DNA of 64,000 nucleotides. Origin: Roseomonas sp. 18066. GTDB lineage: Bacteria > Pseudomonadota > Alphaproteobacteria > Acetobacterales > Acetobacteraceae. Shown piece by piece: positions 17,860 through 26,560 of this stretch. The notes beneath the pieces are model-generated. The model was given only the letters and a program-made list of their open reading frames with translations, was not told where the DNA came from and did no database searches. The stretch lies in NCBI RefSeq assembly GCF_902706185.1, contig NZ_CACSJM010000003.1, forward strand, positions 34,933-98,932. Direction: 5' to 3'. The position numbers were made by a program, and so were the translations under genes. The first letter of the stretch is position 1. Each line of letters starts with the position of its first letter.

Positions 17860-19152
17860 ATGACCTATCGCAATCCGGAGACGCTGGCGCTGCATGCCGG
17901 CTGGCGACGCGACCCCGCCAGCAAGGCGGTCGCGGTGCCGATCTACCAGACCACCTCCTACCAGTTCGACGATGCCGGCCAGGCGGCGCGGCTTTTCGCC
18001 TTGCAGGAGCTGGGCAATATCTACACGCGCATCGGCAATCCGACGACGGATGTGCTGGAGCAGCGCATCGCGGCGTTGGAAGGCGGCGCCGCGGCGCTAG
18101 CCGTCGCCTCCGGCCAGGCGGCCTCGGCCTTCGCCGTGCAGAACCTGGCGCGGGTCGGCGACAATGTCGTGGCCTCCACCGATCTCTATGGCGGCACATG
18201 GAATCTTTTCGCCAACACGCTGAAGGACCAGGGCGTCGAGGTGCGCTTCGTCGACCCGCGCGACCCAGAGAATTTCCGCCGCGCGACTGATGACCGCACC
18301 CGCGCCTACTACGCCGAATCGCTGCCGAACCCGAAGCTGGAGGTCTTCCCGATCGCCGAGGTGGCGGCGATCGGCCGGCCGCTCGGCATCCCGCTGATCG
18401 TCGACAACACCGCGGCCCCGCTGCTGATCCGCCCGTTCGACCATGGCGCGGCCATCGTCGTGCATTCGCTGACGAAATTCATCGGCGGCCATGGCAACAG
18501 CATCGGCGGCATCATCGTCGATGGCGGCAATTTCCCCTGGGAAGACCACCCGGCGCGGCAACCGGCGCTGCACCAGCCCGACCCGTCCTATCACGGCGCG
18601 AAATGGGTGGAGGCGGCCAAGCCCCTCGGCCCCATCGCCTATGTGCTGAAGGCGCGCACCACGCTGCTGCGCGACCTTGGCGCCGCCCTCAGCCCCTTCA
18701 ACGCCTTCCTGATCCTGCAAGGGGTGGAGACGCTGGCGCTGCGCATCCGCGAGCACAGCCGCAACGCCACGCTGGTCGCCGACTTCCTCGCCCAGCGCGG
18801 CGAAGTCGCCCGCGTCATCCATCCCGGCCATCACCAGGGCGAGGCGGCGGCGCGCAGCGCCAAGTATCTCACCCAGGGCCAGGGCGGGCTGGTCGGCTTC
18901 GAGCTGGCCGGCGGGCGCGAGGCCGGGGCGCGCTTCATCGACGCGCTGAAGCTGTTCTACCATGTCGCCAATATCGGCGATGCGCGCAGCCTGGCGATCC
19001 ACCCCGCCAGCACCACGCATTCGCAGCTGACCGAGGCCGAGCAGCAGGCGACCGGCGTGACGCCGGGCTATGTGCGGCTGTCGATCGGGCTCGAGCATGC
19101 CGACGACATCCTGGCCGATCTCGACCAGGCGCTGAAGGCCGCCGCCGCCTGA
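17860..19152 (+). CDS. metY: O-acetylhomoserine sulfhydrylase (MetY type)
   Basis: PLP enzyme that makes homocysteine from O-acetylhomoserine and sulfide, cytosolic, 430 residues, the normal MetY length. PLP-lysine Lys206 lies in HSLTKFIGGHG; also visible are YTRIGNPT, ALAVASGQAA, DNTAAPLLIRP and the C-terminal HPASTTHSQL that distinguishes the Cys/Met-metabolism family. A clean AGGAG precedes the ATG. It follows the esterase gene by 29 bases and probably shares its transcript. It offers a direct way to fix sulfide freed by the monooxygenases or from thiosulfate encoded nearby. Confidence 0.93.
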   Translation: MTYRNPETLALHAGWRRDPASKAVAVPIYQTTSYQFDDAGQAARLFALQELGNIYTRIGNPTTDVLEQRIAALEGGAAALAVASGQAASAFAVQNLARVGDNVVASTDLYGGTWNLFANTLKDQGVEVRFVDPRDPENFRRATDDRTRAYYAESLPNPKLEVFPIAEVAAIGRPLGIPLIVDNTAAPLLIRPFDHGAAIVVHSLTKFIGGHGNSIGGIIVDGGNFPWEDHPARQPALHQPDPSYHGAKWVEAAKPLGPIAYVLKARTTLLRDLGAALSPFNAFLILQGVETLALRIREHSRNATLVADFLAQRGEVARVIHPGHHQGEAAARSAKYLTQGQGGLVGFELAGGREAGARFIDALKLFYHVANIGDARSLAIHPASTTHSQLTEAEQQATGVTPGYVRLSIGLEHADDILADLDQALKAAAA

Positions 19153-19158
19153 CACCCG

Positions 19159-19188
19159 GCCGCGCCGGCTGGGTCAAGGCGGCGCGGC
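19159..19188. terminator. GC-rich hairpin between convergent metY and aapQM genes
   Basis: Perfect nine-base arms GCCGCGCCG and CGGCGCGGC around a 12-base loop, followed on the plus strand by a short pyrimidine run (TTCTCCTCC). Placement just after the metY stop and before the convergent permease stop fits a shared terminator. Confidence 0.5.
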
Positions 19189-19198
19189 TTCTCCTCCG

Positions 19199-21190
19199 TC
19201 AGTGTCTTGGAAGATCGTCAGCGCCGGCCGGCCGCGCCGGGCCATGCCGCAGCGCCTCGGCCAGCCGGGCCAGGGGAAAACACAGGCAGAAATAGGCGGC
19301 GGCCAGCAGCAGATAGGCCTCGGGCGCGGCGGCGCGCCATTGCGGCTCCTGCACCGCCAGCCGCAGCGTCGCGGTCAGGTCGAGCAGCCCGACCACCAGC
19401 ACCAGCGAGGTGTCCTTCACCGTCGAGACGAAGACGTTGACGGTGGCCGGGAAGCCGATGCGCAGCGCTTGCGGCAGCTCGATCAGCAGCAGCGTCGCCG
19501 GCGCCGACAGGCCGAGGCTGCGCGCCGCCTCCGGCTGGCCCGGCGGCAGCGCCTGCAACGCGGCGCCGAGCACGACGGCGAGCTGCGCCGCGGTGACGCC
19601 GGCCAGCGCCACCAGCGCGCGCGCCAGCCGGCTGCCCCCCGCGCCAGGCGGCAGCAGCAGCGGCACCAGCAGGCTGGCGGCGAGCAGAAGCGCCACCACC
19701 GGCACGCTGCGGAACAGCGCGATGAACAGGCCGGCGGCGACGCGCAGCGGCAGGTGGCGTGACCGCTGGGCGAGCGCCAGCGGCAGCGCGGCCACCGCCC
19801 CCAGCGCCAGGGCCAGCGCCGCCAGGCCGAGCGTCAGCGGCAGCCCGCCCCAATCGGCATCCGACACCAGCCGCAGGACCCCGCCGCCGCGCATCAGCCA
19901 GATCCAGAGCGGTAGCAGCGCGACCCAGCCCAGCAGCAGCCGCCAGCGACCGCGCAGGGCCACCCAGCCGGTCGCCACGAGGCCGAGGCCCAGCAGCAGC
20001 GTGGCCAGAGCCGGGCGCCATTGCTCGGCCAGCGGATAGCTGCCGAAAAGGATCAGCCGGAACTTCTCGGCGAGCAACGCCCAGCAGGCGCCGGAAGCGG
20101 CCGCGCAGGCCTGCGCACCGCCGGTGAAGGCCGCCTGCGCCACGCCCCAATATCCAAGCGCGAGCAGCAGCAGCACGCCAGGAAGAAAGCCAACCGCGCG
20201 GCGCCATCCAGTGTCGCGCGGCAGCGGCGCTGGCATCGCCGGCTGCAGAGCGCTGCGTCCTTCATGACCCGCCAGCTTCAGCAGCGTCGCCAGAAAATAA
20301 TTCAGCGCGAGATAGGCGAGGACGACGAGCAGCAGCCCCTCAAGCCCGCGGCCGGTCTGGTTGACGGCGATTCCGGTGACGCCGACCAGGTCCTGATAGC
20401 CGATCAGCAAGCCCAGCGAAGCGTTCTTGACGAGCTGCAGCACTTGCCAGCTGCCCGGCGCCAGGCTGAAGCCCAGCGCCTGCGGCAGGATGACGCGGCG
20501 CAGGCTGATCCGGCGCGGCAGGCCGAGCGCCGCCGCCGCTTCCGCCTGAACCGGTGGGACGGCTGCGATTCCCGCGCGCAGCACCTCCGCCAGATAGGCG
20601 GCGTGGAAGACGCCGAGGCCGAAGGCGAGGGCGCAGAATTCCGGGCTGAGCAGCAGCCCGCCCTCGATGTTGAAGCCCTGCAAGGCAGGAAATCGCAGCG
20701 CACCGGCTTCCCACCAGGGCAGCGCCAGGCCGCGATTGCTGAGGAACAGGCCGGGAAGCGGATTCCAGGCCAGGCGCGGCCCGGGCAGGTTCAGCAGCAG
20801 CCCGTACCAGAGGAACAGCTGCAGCGGCAGCGGCGTGTTGCGCAGCGGCTCGATCACCCAGGCCGCGAGCTGGCGCGGCAGCGGGGCGCGCGACAGCCGC
20901 GCCAATGCCAGCGGCAGGCTGAGCAGCAGCGCCAGCGCCACGCCGCAAAGCGCGACGCGCAGGGTATTGAGAAGGCCGGCCAGGATGGCGCGCCAGGCGC
21001 TGCTGTCGGGGGTCACCTCCAGCAGCCCCTCGGCCATGGCGAAGCCGGCGCGCGCGCCCAGGGCCGAGAAATCCAGCCGCAAGCCGCGACGGTCGAGCGC
21101 CGCCTGCAGCAGCCACCAGAGCAGGCCGAGCAGCAGCAGCCCGATGCCCGCCCCCAGCCAGGCGTCGCGGCGCGTCTGCCGCGGCGTCAT
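19199..21190 (-). CDS. Fused general amino-acid ABC permease (AapQ-AapM fusion)
   Basis: 663-residue membrane protein with two HisQ/HisM-type permease domains in one chain. The first (about 1-310) has AapQ features: NTLRVALCGVAL, PLRNTPLPLQLFLWYG, LSNRGLALP, and an EAA loop AEAAAALGLPRRISLRRVILPQ. The second (about 325-655) resembles AapM: WGGLPLTLGLA, FRSVPVVALL and EAARSLGLSAPATLLLIELPQ. AapQ and AapM are normally separate. Start at 21190, four bases after the binding-protein stop. No AapP-type ATPase follows; the next gene is the convergent metY, so the ATPase must come from elsewhere. Confidence 0.88.
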   Translation of the reverse strand: MTPRQTRRDAWLGAGIGLLLLGLLWWLLQAALDRRGLRLDFSALGARAGFAMAEGLLEVTPDSSAWRAILAGLLNTLRVALCGVALALLLSLPLALARLSRAPLPRQLAAWVIEPLRNTPLPLQLFLWYGLLLNLPGPRLAWNPLPGLFLSNRGLALPWWEAGALRFPALQGFNIEGGLLLSPEFCALAFGLGVFHAAYLAEVLRAGIAAVPPVQAEAAAALGLPRRISLRRVILPQALGFSLAPGSWQVLQLVKNASLGLLIGYQDLVGVTGIAVNQTGRGLEGLLLVVLAYLALNYFLATLLKLAGHEGRSALQPAMPAPLPRDTGWRRAVGFLPGVLLLLALGYWGVAQAAFTGGAQACAAASGACWALLAEKFRLILFGSYPLAEQWRPALATLLLGLGLVATGWVALRGRWRLLLGWVALLPLWIWLMRGGGVLRLVSDADWGGLPLTLGLAALALALGAVAALPLALAQRSRHLPLRVAAGLFIALFRSVPVVALLLAASLLVPLLLPPGAGGSRLARALVALAGVTAAQLAVVLGAALQALPPGQPEAARSLGLSAPATLLLIELPQALRIGFPATVNVFVSTVKDTSLVLVVGLLDLTATLRLAVQEPQWRAAAPEAYLLLAAAYFCLCFPLARLAEALRHGPARPAGADDLPRH

Positions 21191-21194
21191 GGCC

Positions 21195-22232
21195 TCACTG
21201 GATCGGCGGCGCGTAGAGCAGCCCCCCATCCCGCCACAGCGCATTCTGCCCGCGCTCCAGGGCCAGCGGCGTCGTCGGCCCCAGGTTGCGCGCGAAGATT
21301 TCGCCGTAATTGCCGACCTGGGCGATGACGTGCGCCGCCCACTCCTCGTTCAGGCCAAAGGCCTTGCCGATGCCGGGGGTGACGCCGAGCAGCCGCTTCA
21401 CCTCCGGATTGGCCGAGGCGCGATCGGCCTGGACGGACGCGCTGCTGACGCCGAGCTCCTCGGCATTGACCAGCACGTTCAGCGTCCAGCGCGCGACCTG
21501 GAAGAAAGCGACATCATCGGCGCGCACCACCGGCGACAACGGCGACTTGTTGATGCGCTCGGGCAGGATGACAAAATCGGCCGGACGCGGCGCGCGGGCG
21601 GCGCGGCTGGCGGCCAGCGTCGAGGCATCCGACAGATAGACGTCGCAGCGCCCGGCATAGAAGGCGGCTTCCAGCTCCGGCAGGCTTTCGATCACCACCG
21701 AGCGATAGGCCAGCTTGTTGGCGGCAAAATAGTCAGCGAGATTCTGCTCGTTCACCGTGCCCGGCTGCACGCAGACCGTGGCGCCGCCGAGCTCCCGGGC
21801 TGTTTTCACGCCAAGCCGCGCCGGCACCATGAAGGCCTGGCCGTCATAGAAGATGGTGCCGACGAACAACAGGGAGAGCGGCCCGTCGCGGCCCGAGGTC
21901 CAGGTGGTGTTGCGCGACAGCACGTCGATTTCGCCGGCCTGCAGCACCGGGAAGCGCTGCGCCGAGCTCAGCGGCTGGAAGCGCACCTTGGCCGCGTCGC
22001 CCAGCACGGCGGCGGCCAGCGCGCGGCAGTAATCGGCATCCAGCCCGCGCCAGACACCCTGGCCATCCGGCAGCGACAGCCCGGCCGAGCCCTGGCTGAC
22101 GCCGCAGACCAGCTCTCCGCGGGCACGGATCCGCTCGATGGTGGGGCTCGCCTCGGCGACCGTCGTGGCGGCCTGCAGCAAGGTGGCGCCGAGCAGCGCC
22201 AGGGCCGCGCGACGAAGAGAGGGAAGACGCAT
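21195..22232 (-). CDS. General amino-acid ABC binding protein, AapJ-like
   Basis: Periplasmic family-3 solute-binding protein, 345 residues, with a Sec signal (MRLPSLRRAALALLGATLLQ, cleavage near residue 29). AapJ/BztA-type blocks are visible: RIRARGELVCGVSQGSAGLS, WRGLDADYCRALAAAVLGD, ALSSAQRFPVLQAGEIDVLSRNTTWT-like text, FYDGQAFMVP and YLSDASTLAA. It should capture an L-amino acid or an amino-acid derivative for the fused permease downstream. It starts two bases after the aminotransferase stop, with GAGGTG upstream. The coupling to an aminotransferase or lyase suggests a specific amino-acid ligand, possibly sulfur-containing (inference). Confidence 0.92.
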   Translation of the reverse strand: MRLPSLRRAALALLGATLLQAATTVAEASPTIERIRARGELVCGVSQGSAGLSLPDGQGVWRGLDADYCRALAAAVLGDAAKVRFQPLSSAQRFPVLQAGEIDVLSRNTTWTSGRDGPLSLLFVGTIFYDGQAFMVPARLGVKTARELGGATVCVQPGTVNEQNLADYFAANKLAYRSVVIESLPELEAAFYAGRCDVYLSDASTLAASRAARAPRPADFVILPERINKSPLSPVVRADDVAFFQVARWTLNVLVNAEELGVSSASVQADRASANPEVKRLLGVTPGIGKAFGLNEEWAAHVIAQVGNYGEIFARNLGPTTPLALERGQNALWRDGGLLYAPPIQ

Positions 22233-22234
22233 GA

Positions 22235-23422
22235 TCACCTCGGGGTTGCGGCGCGGATCTCGGCCAGCGCCTGCAGCAGCGCGTCGACATCGCGCTCGTC
22301 GTTGTAGATGTGCAGGCCGATGCGCAGCCGGTCCTCGCGCGCGCTGACATGGATGTTCCGGGCGCGCAGCGTGGCGACGGCGGCGGCGGCGTCGAAGCCC
22401 TCGCCACCCAGCCCGATCAGATGCGCTGCCCGATGCGGCGCGGCGCGCAGGCCGATCCGTGCAGCACCTTCGGCCAGGCGGTCGGTCAGCTGCCGCAGCC
22501 GCGCCTCGATCACATCCACGCCGATGCCGCGCAGCAGGGCGATGCCGGCTGTGGTCATCGGCACGGTCATGAAATTGGCGCGCTCGCCCATGTCGTAGCG
22601 GCGCGCGCCGGCCATGAAGCGCAGCTCCCGCCCATAGCGGTTGCTCAGCGTGTCGGCGCCGCGCCGGCTGAAGGCATGCTCTTCCAACGGCCGGCCTTCC
22701 TGGCGATGCGGCGCGGCATAGAGCAGCGCCAAGCCATAGGGGCCGAGCAGCCACTTGTAGGTGGCGAAGGTCAGAAAGTCGGGCTGCACGCGGCGAACAT
22801 CGAGCGGCCGGACGCCCACCGATTGCGTGCCGTCCAGCACCAGCGCGATGCCGCGGGCGCGCGCCGCGGCACCGATCGCCTCGAGGTCGAGCGTGGCACC
22901 ATCGGTCCAATGCACCGGCGTCAGCGCCAGCACGGCGATGCGCGGGCCGGCCGCGTCGAGCCGGCGCAGCAGCGCCGCGCTCCAGTCGCCATCGGCCGGA
23001 CGCGGCAATTCCTCGTGCATGGCGCCGGCATCTTCTGCCGCGCGGATCCAGGCGAAGAGCTGCGACGGATGCTCTTCCTGCAAGGTCAGCACCGCCTCGC
23101 CCGCCTGCAGCGGCAGGTTCGCCGCCGCCGTCGCGATGCCGTAGCTGGTGGCGGCGACCAGCGCGATGTCGCCAGGCGTCGCGCCGATCAAGGCGGCGGC
23201 CTCGGCGCGCAAGGCCTCGACCTCGTCGTAGAAGCTGGCGCGAGACAATTCCCAGGGGCGCGACTTGCGCGCCAGCCCGATCTCGCCGGCCTGGCGCACG
23301 GCATGCGGAATGGGCGTCATGAAGGCGGCATCGGCATAGATGCGGCCTTCCGGCAGGTCGAACAGCGCACGCCAATCGGCGGTCACGGCAGCGGTGGTCA
23401 CGGTCCCGACTTTCAGGCGCAC
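22235..23422 (-). CDS. Class V aminotransferase fold PLP enzyme (cysteine-desulfurase/isopenicillin-epimerase type)
   Basis: PLP enzyme of fold type I, class V family, 395 residues. PLP-lysine Lys223 in TFATYKWLLGPYG and Asp198 in DGTQSVG are intact; TSYGIATAAANLPL and LTPVHWTDGATLDL also match. The SxHK-type pattern of IscS/SufS desulfurases is absent; the TYKWLLGP block is closer to the isopenicillin-N-epimerase/CefD-like branch, whose members include lyases and desulfurases acting on modified amino acids. The start is a GTG. It leads the unit with the AapJ-like binding protein and the fused permease, so it probably acts on the imported amino acid. Confidence 0.85.
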   Translation of the reverse strand: MRLKVGTVTTAAVTADWRALFDLPEGRIYADAAFMTPIPHAVRQAGEIGLARKSRPWELSRASFYDEVEALRAEAAALIGATPGDIALVAATSYGIATAAANLPLQAGEAVLTLQEEHPSQLFAWIRAAEDAGAMHEELPRPADGDWSAALLRRLDAAGPRIAVLALTPVHWTDGATLDLEAIGAAARARGIALVLDGTQSVGVRPLDVRRVQPDFLTFATYKWLLGPYGLALLYAAPHRQEGRPLEEHAFSRRGADTLSNRYGRELRFMAGARRYDMGERANFMTVPMTTAGIALLRGIGVDVIEARLRQLTDRLAEGAARIGLRAAPHRAAHLIGLGGEGFDAAAAVATLRARNIHVSAREDRLRIGLHIYNDERDVDALLQALAEIRAATPR

Positions 23423-23918
23423 GGCAGCCGGCCGCGCCCAAGCCCGAACAGCGCATTTTCGGACGTGGTTAGCAAGGCATAATTCTGATAATGCGATTCT
23501 ATAATGTGATTAATATGCCCGAAGCTGGTCGTGCCAAACAGCCTTGCCCCTCGGTGAACGGGCCACCGCTGGTCAGCGGTTCAGGATGCGGCGGAAGTCG
23601 CCAATCCAATTATTGCGTTCAATGTCGTTGAATCGTCATTGCCCTATTTTAAACCGCTTAATAAGCTGACGGCCAAGCCGGCGGCGACGTCCGCCGGGTT
23701 CGGAGTCTCGATGAAGCCTTGCTGTCGCCCATCCGGGCCCTGCCACGCGCGCCGCTAGGCGCCCCTCCCCTTCCCCGTCGCGCCGCGTGACGTCGGCCGC
23801 CTGGCAGCCCTTCAGGGCCACCCGGCCGCGAGCGCGCGCGCACCCTTTCCGCCCATTCGGCGCTGCCCGCCGCAAGCCACTGGCTCGCGCGCAGGGCCGC
23901 TGCATCCGGAGCCGATCC
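23423..23918. promoter_or_regulatory. Divergent AT-rich intergenic region before cassette C
   Basis: No gene is supported in these 496 bases. The region 23455-23680 is strikingly AT-rich for this genome. It holds an imperfect tandem repeat (ATTCTGATAATGCG, 23482-23495, then ATTCTATAATGTG, 23496-23508) that includes a perfect TATAAT (23500-23505), and a palindrome GCTTAATAAGC (23656-23666). These are probable regulator sites and promoters for the minus-strand aminotransferase unit and the plus-strand ABC cassette. Confidence 0.45.
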
Positions 23919-25610
23919 ATGACGCTGTCCCGCCCGCCCTCCGACCCTGCTGGCCCCGCGCCGCAACCCGGCCGCCGCAGCCTGCTGCGCTGGTCCGCCG
24001 CCGCCGCGGCGCTGGCCGGCGCCGGCACCCTGCCCGGCCTGTCGCTGGCGCAGACGCCCGCCGCCGCCGGCGCGCGCCGCGGCCAGGTGGTGATCGGCGT
24101 CGCGCAGGAGCCGACACGCTTCCACCCGCTGCAGCGCCGCACCGAGGTGGATGACAGCGTCCACCTGAACATCTTCAGCACGCTCTGGGGCCTCGACCCC
24201 GAGGGCGGGCTGACGCCTGACCTGGCGACGGAGGTGCCCAGCGTCGAGAATGGCGGCCTCTCCGCCGACGGCCTGACCTGGCGCGTCAAGCTGCGCAGCG
24301 ACGTGCTCTGGCACGACGGCGCGCCCTTCACCGCCGAGGACGTGAAGTTCACGCTGGAGACCATCAAGGATCCGAACTACCCTGCCTCCAGCCGGCACGG
24401 GCATGAGCTGGTGCGCGACATCGAGGTGGTGGGCAAGCACGAGATCCGCTGGCGGCTGGAGACGCCCTTCGCCCCCTATCTGGCGCTGCTGGCCTGGATG
24501 ACCATCGGCCCGCGCCACATCCTGGCGCAGGTGACCGACCCGACCGACCCGGCCTTCAACAACCGCCCCGTCGGCACCGGCCCGTTCCGCTTTCACGAGC
24601 GCCGCCCGGGCGACTATGTCGCGCTGGTCGCCAATGATCGCTACTACCGCGAGGGCCCGTTCCTCGAGCGGGTCATCATCAAGTACATCCCCGACCAGAT
24701 CAGCGTGAAGACGCAGTTCATCACCGGCGCCATCGACGCCGCGATGATCCCCGGCATCGCGCCCGACCTGGCCGAGGAGGTGGCGCGCACGCCGGGCCTG
24801 ACGCTGAACCGCACCGACACGCAGTTCGTCGACATGATCGCGCTGAACAACGCCCTGCCGCAATTCGCCGAGCTCGCGGTGCGCCAGGCGCTGTACCTGT
24901 CGCTCGACAAGCAGACCATCTATCGCGACATCTATCCGAACGGCGTGCGGCAGCCGACGGAATCCTTCCTGCCGAAGCAGTCCTGGGCCTACAAGCCCGA
25001 CCTGACGCCGCATCGCTACGCCCCCGACGCGGCGCGCGCGCTGCTCGACGAGGCCGGCTGGAAGCCCGGCGCCGACGGCATCCGCCAGAAGAACGGCGTG
25101 CGCCTGGCCTTCACCAACTCGACCATCGCCGGCGACCATCTGCGCGAGCAGTTCCAGCAGCTGCTGCAGCAGGACTGGCGCGACATCGGCGTCGACATGA
25201 CCATCCGCAACGCGCCCTCGGCGACGCTCTGGGGCGATTTCTGGCGGCTCAGCCAGTTCCAGTCGATCATCGTCGGCATGATCGTGCCGATCGCCTCCGA
25301 CCCCAGCCCGAGCAACCGCTTCGGCAGCTGGGCGATCCAGGCACGCGGCGGCGTCGGCATCAACACCTTCCAATACGACAATCCGGAGGTGGACAGGCTG
25401 CTGCGCGAGGGTGTCGCCGTGCTCGACCGCGACGCGCGCAAGCAGCGCTACTTCCAGATCCAGGACATCATCCGCCGCGACCTGCCCTTCCTGCCGCTCA
25501 GCCAGGGCGTCGTCTTCGAGGGTGTCAAGACGCGGCTGGAAGGCTACAAGCCGAACCTCAGCTATCGCGTCAATCTCTGGAACCTGCGCGAATGGCGCTG
25601 GCGCAGCTGA
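23919..25610 (+). CDS. Periplasmic solute-binding protein, family 5 (peptide type)
   Basis: Binding protein of cassette C, 563 residues. Tat-like signal with Arg19-Arg20 (GRRSLLRWSAAA) and cleavage near residue 44 (SLA-Q). The mature protein has family-5 blocks: WRVKLRSDVLWHDGAPFTAEDV, RPVGTGPFRFHERRPGDY, VRQALYLSLDKQTIYRDIYP and LLDEAGWKPGADGI. The start at 23919 has GGAG eight bases upstream; earlier in-frame starts are arginine-rich and lack a ribosome site. It is the first gene of the six-gene cassette that ends with a luciferase-like monooxygenase. Confidence 0.93.
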   Translation: MTLSRPPSDPAGPAPQPGRRSLLRWSAAAAALAGAGTLPGLSLAQTPAAAGARRGQVVIGVAQEPTRFHPLQRRTEVDDSVHLNIFSTLWGLDPEGGLTPDLATEVPSVENGGLSADGLTWRVKLRSDVLWHDGAPFTAEDVKFTLETIKDPNYPASSRHGHELVRDIEVVGKHEIRWRLETPFAPYLALLAWMTIGPRHILAQVTDPTDPAFNNRPVGTGPFRFHERRPGDYVALVANDRYYREGPFLERVIIKYIPDQISVKTQFITGAIDAAMIPGIAPDLAEEVARTPGLTLNRTDTQFVDMIALNNALPQFAELAVRQALYLSLDKQTIYRDIYPNGVRQPTESFLPKQSWAYKPDLTPHRYAPDAARALLDEAGWKPGADGIRQKNGVRLAFTNSTIAGDHLREQFQQLLQQDWRDIGVDMTIRNAPSATLWGDFWRLSQFQSIIVGMIVPIASDPSPSNRFGSWAIQARGGVGINTFQYDNPEVDRLLREGVAVLDRDARKQRYFQIQDIIRRDLPFLPLSQGVVFEGVKTRLEGYKPNLSYRVNLWNLREWRWRS

Positions 25611-26560
25611 TGCTGCGGCGGATCTGGTCGCGGCTGGCGCAAAGCCTCGTGCTGCTCGGCATCGTCTCGATGGTGGGCTTCTCCCTGCTGCACCTGACGC
25701 CGGGCGGGCCGCTGTCGCAATTCACCGATTCCCCCGGCATGACCCAGGCGGATATCGAGCGGATCGAGCGCCAGCTCGGCCTCGACCAGCCGCTGCCGCT
25801 GCAGTATCTGCGCTGGGCCGGCAATCTTGTCGTCGGCGACTGGGGCCGCTCCTATCGCGACGACGCACCGGTGCTGTCGGTGATCGCCGGCCGCATGGGG
25901 CAGACCTTCAAGCTGATGCTGGCGGCCAGCCTGATCGCCATGACGCTGGGCCTGCTGCTCGGCGTCTTCGGCGCGCTGCGCCAGCACGGCCGCTTCGACC
26001 GCGGCGCGACGCTCGCCACCATGGTCATCCTGTCGATCCCGACCTTCTGGTTCGGCCTGCTGGTGATCTACGTCTTCTCGCAGCGGCTGGGCTGGATCCC
26101 GGCGGGCAATGCCGCGCCGGTCGGCGATAGCGGCTGGCTGGTAGCGCTGCACCATCTGCTGGGCCCGGCCTTCGTGCTCGGCCTGGTTAATACCGCGGTG
26201 TGGAGCCGCTACATGCGCAGCGCCGTGCTGGAATGCCTGGGCCAGGACTATGTGCGCACCGCGCGCGCCAAGGGCGTCGCGCCCTGGCGCGTCGTGGTGC
26301 GCCACGTGCTGCGCAACGCCTGGCTGCCGATGATCGCGCTGCTGGGGCTGGAGCTGCCCTCGCTGCTCGGCGGCGCGCTGGTCACCGAGACGGTCTTCAC
26401 CTGGCCCGGCATGGGCCGCCTCTTCTACGATTCCATCGCCAACCGCGACTATCCGGTGATCCTCGGCATGCTGACCTTCTCCGCCATCCTCGTCATCCTC
26501 GGCAATCTCCTGGCCGACCTGCTCTACGGCCTGGCCGATCCGCGGCTGCGCCGGCGATGA
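25610..26560 (+). CDS. Peptide-type ABC transporter permease, DppB family
   Basis: First permease of cassette C. I place the start at the ATG in TGATG that shares a base with the binding-protein stop (316 residues); an ATG at 25592 adds six residues and cannot be excluded. Features: N-terminal helix followed by LLHLTPGGPLSQFTDSPGM, periplasmic ERQLGLDQPLPLQYLRW, EAA loop YVRTARAKGVAPWRVV, and the end block TETVFTWPGMGRLFYDSI with DLLYGLADPRLRRR. The C-terminal region resembles the permease cut off at the left window edge. Confidence 0.94.
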   Translation: MLRRIWSRLAQSLVLLGIVSMVGFSLLHLTPGGPLSQFTDSPGMTQADIERIERQLGLDQPLPLQYLRWAGNLVVGDWGRSYRDDAPVLSVIAGRMGQTFKLMLAASLIAMTLGLLLGVFGALRQHGRFDRGATLATMVILSIPTFWFGLLVIYVFSQRLGWIPAGNAAPVGDSGWLVALHHLLGPAFVLGLVNTAVWSRYMRSAVLECLGQDYVRTARAKGVAPWRVVVRHVLRNAWLPMIALLGLELPSLLGGALVTETVFTWPGMGRLFYDSIANRDYPVILGMLTFSAILVILGNLLADLLYGLADPRLRRR

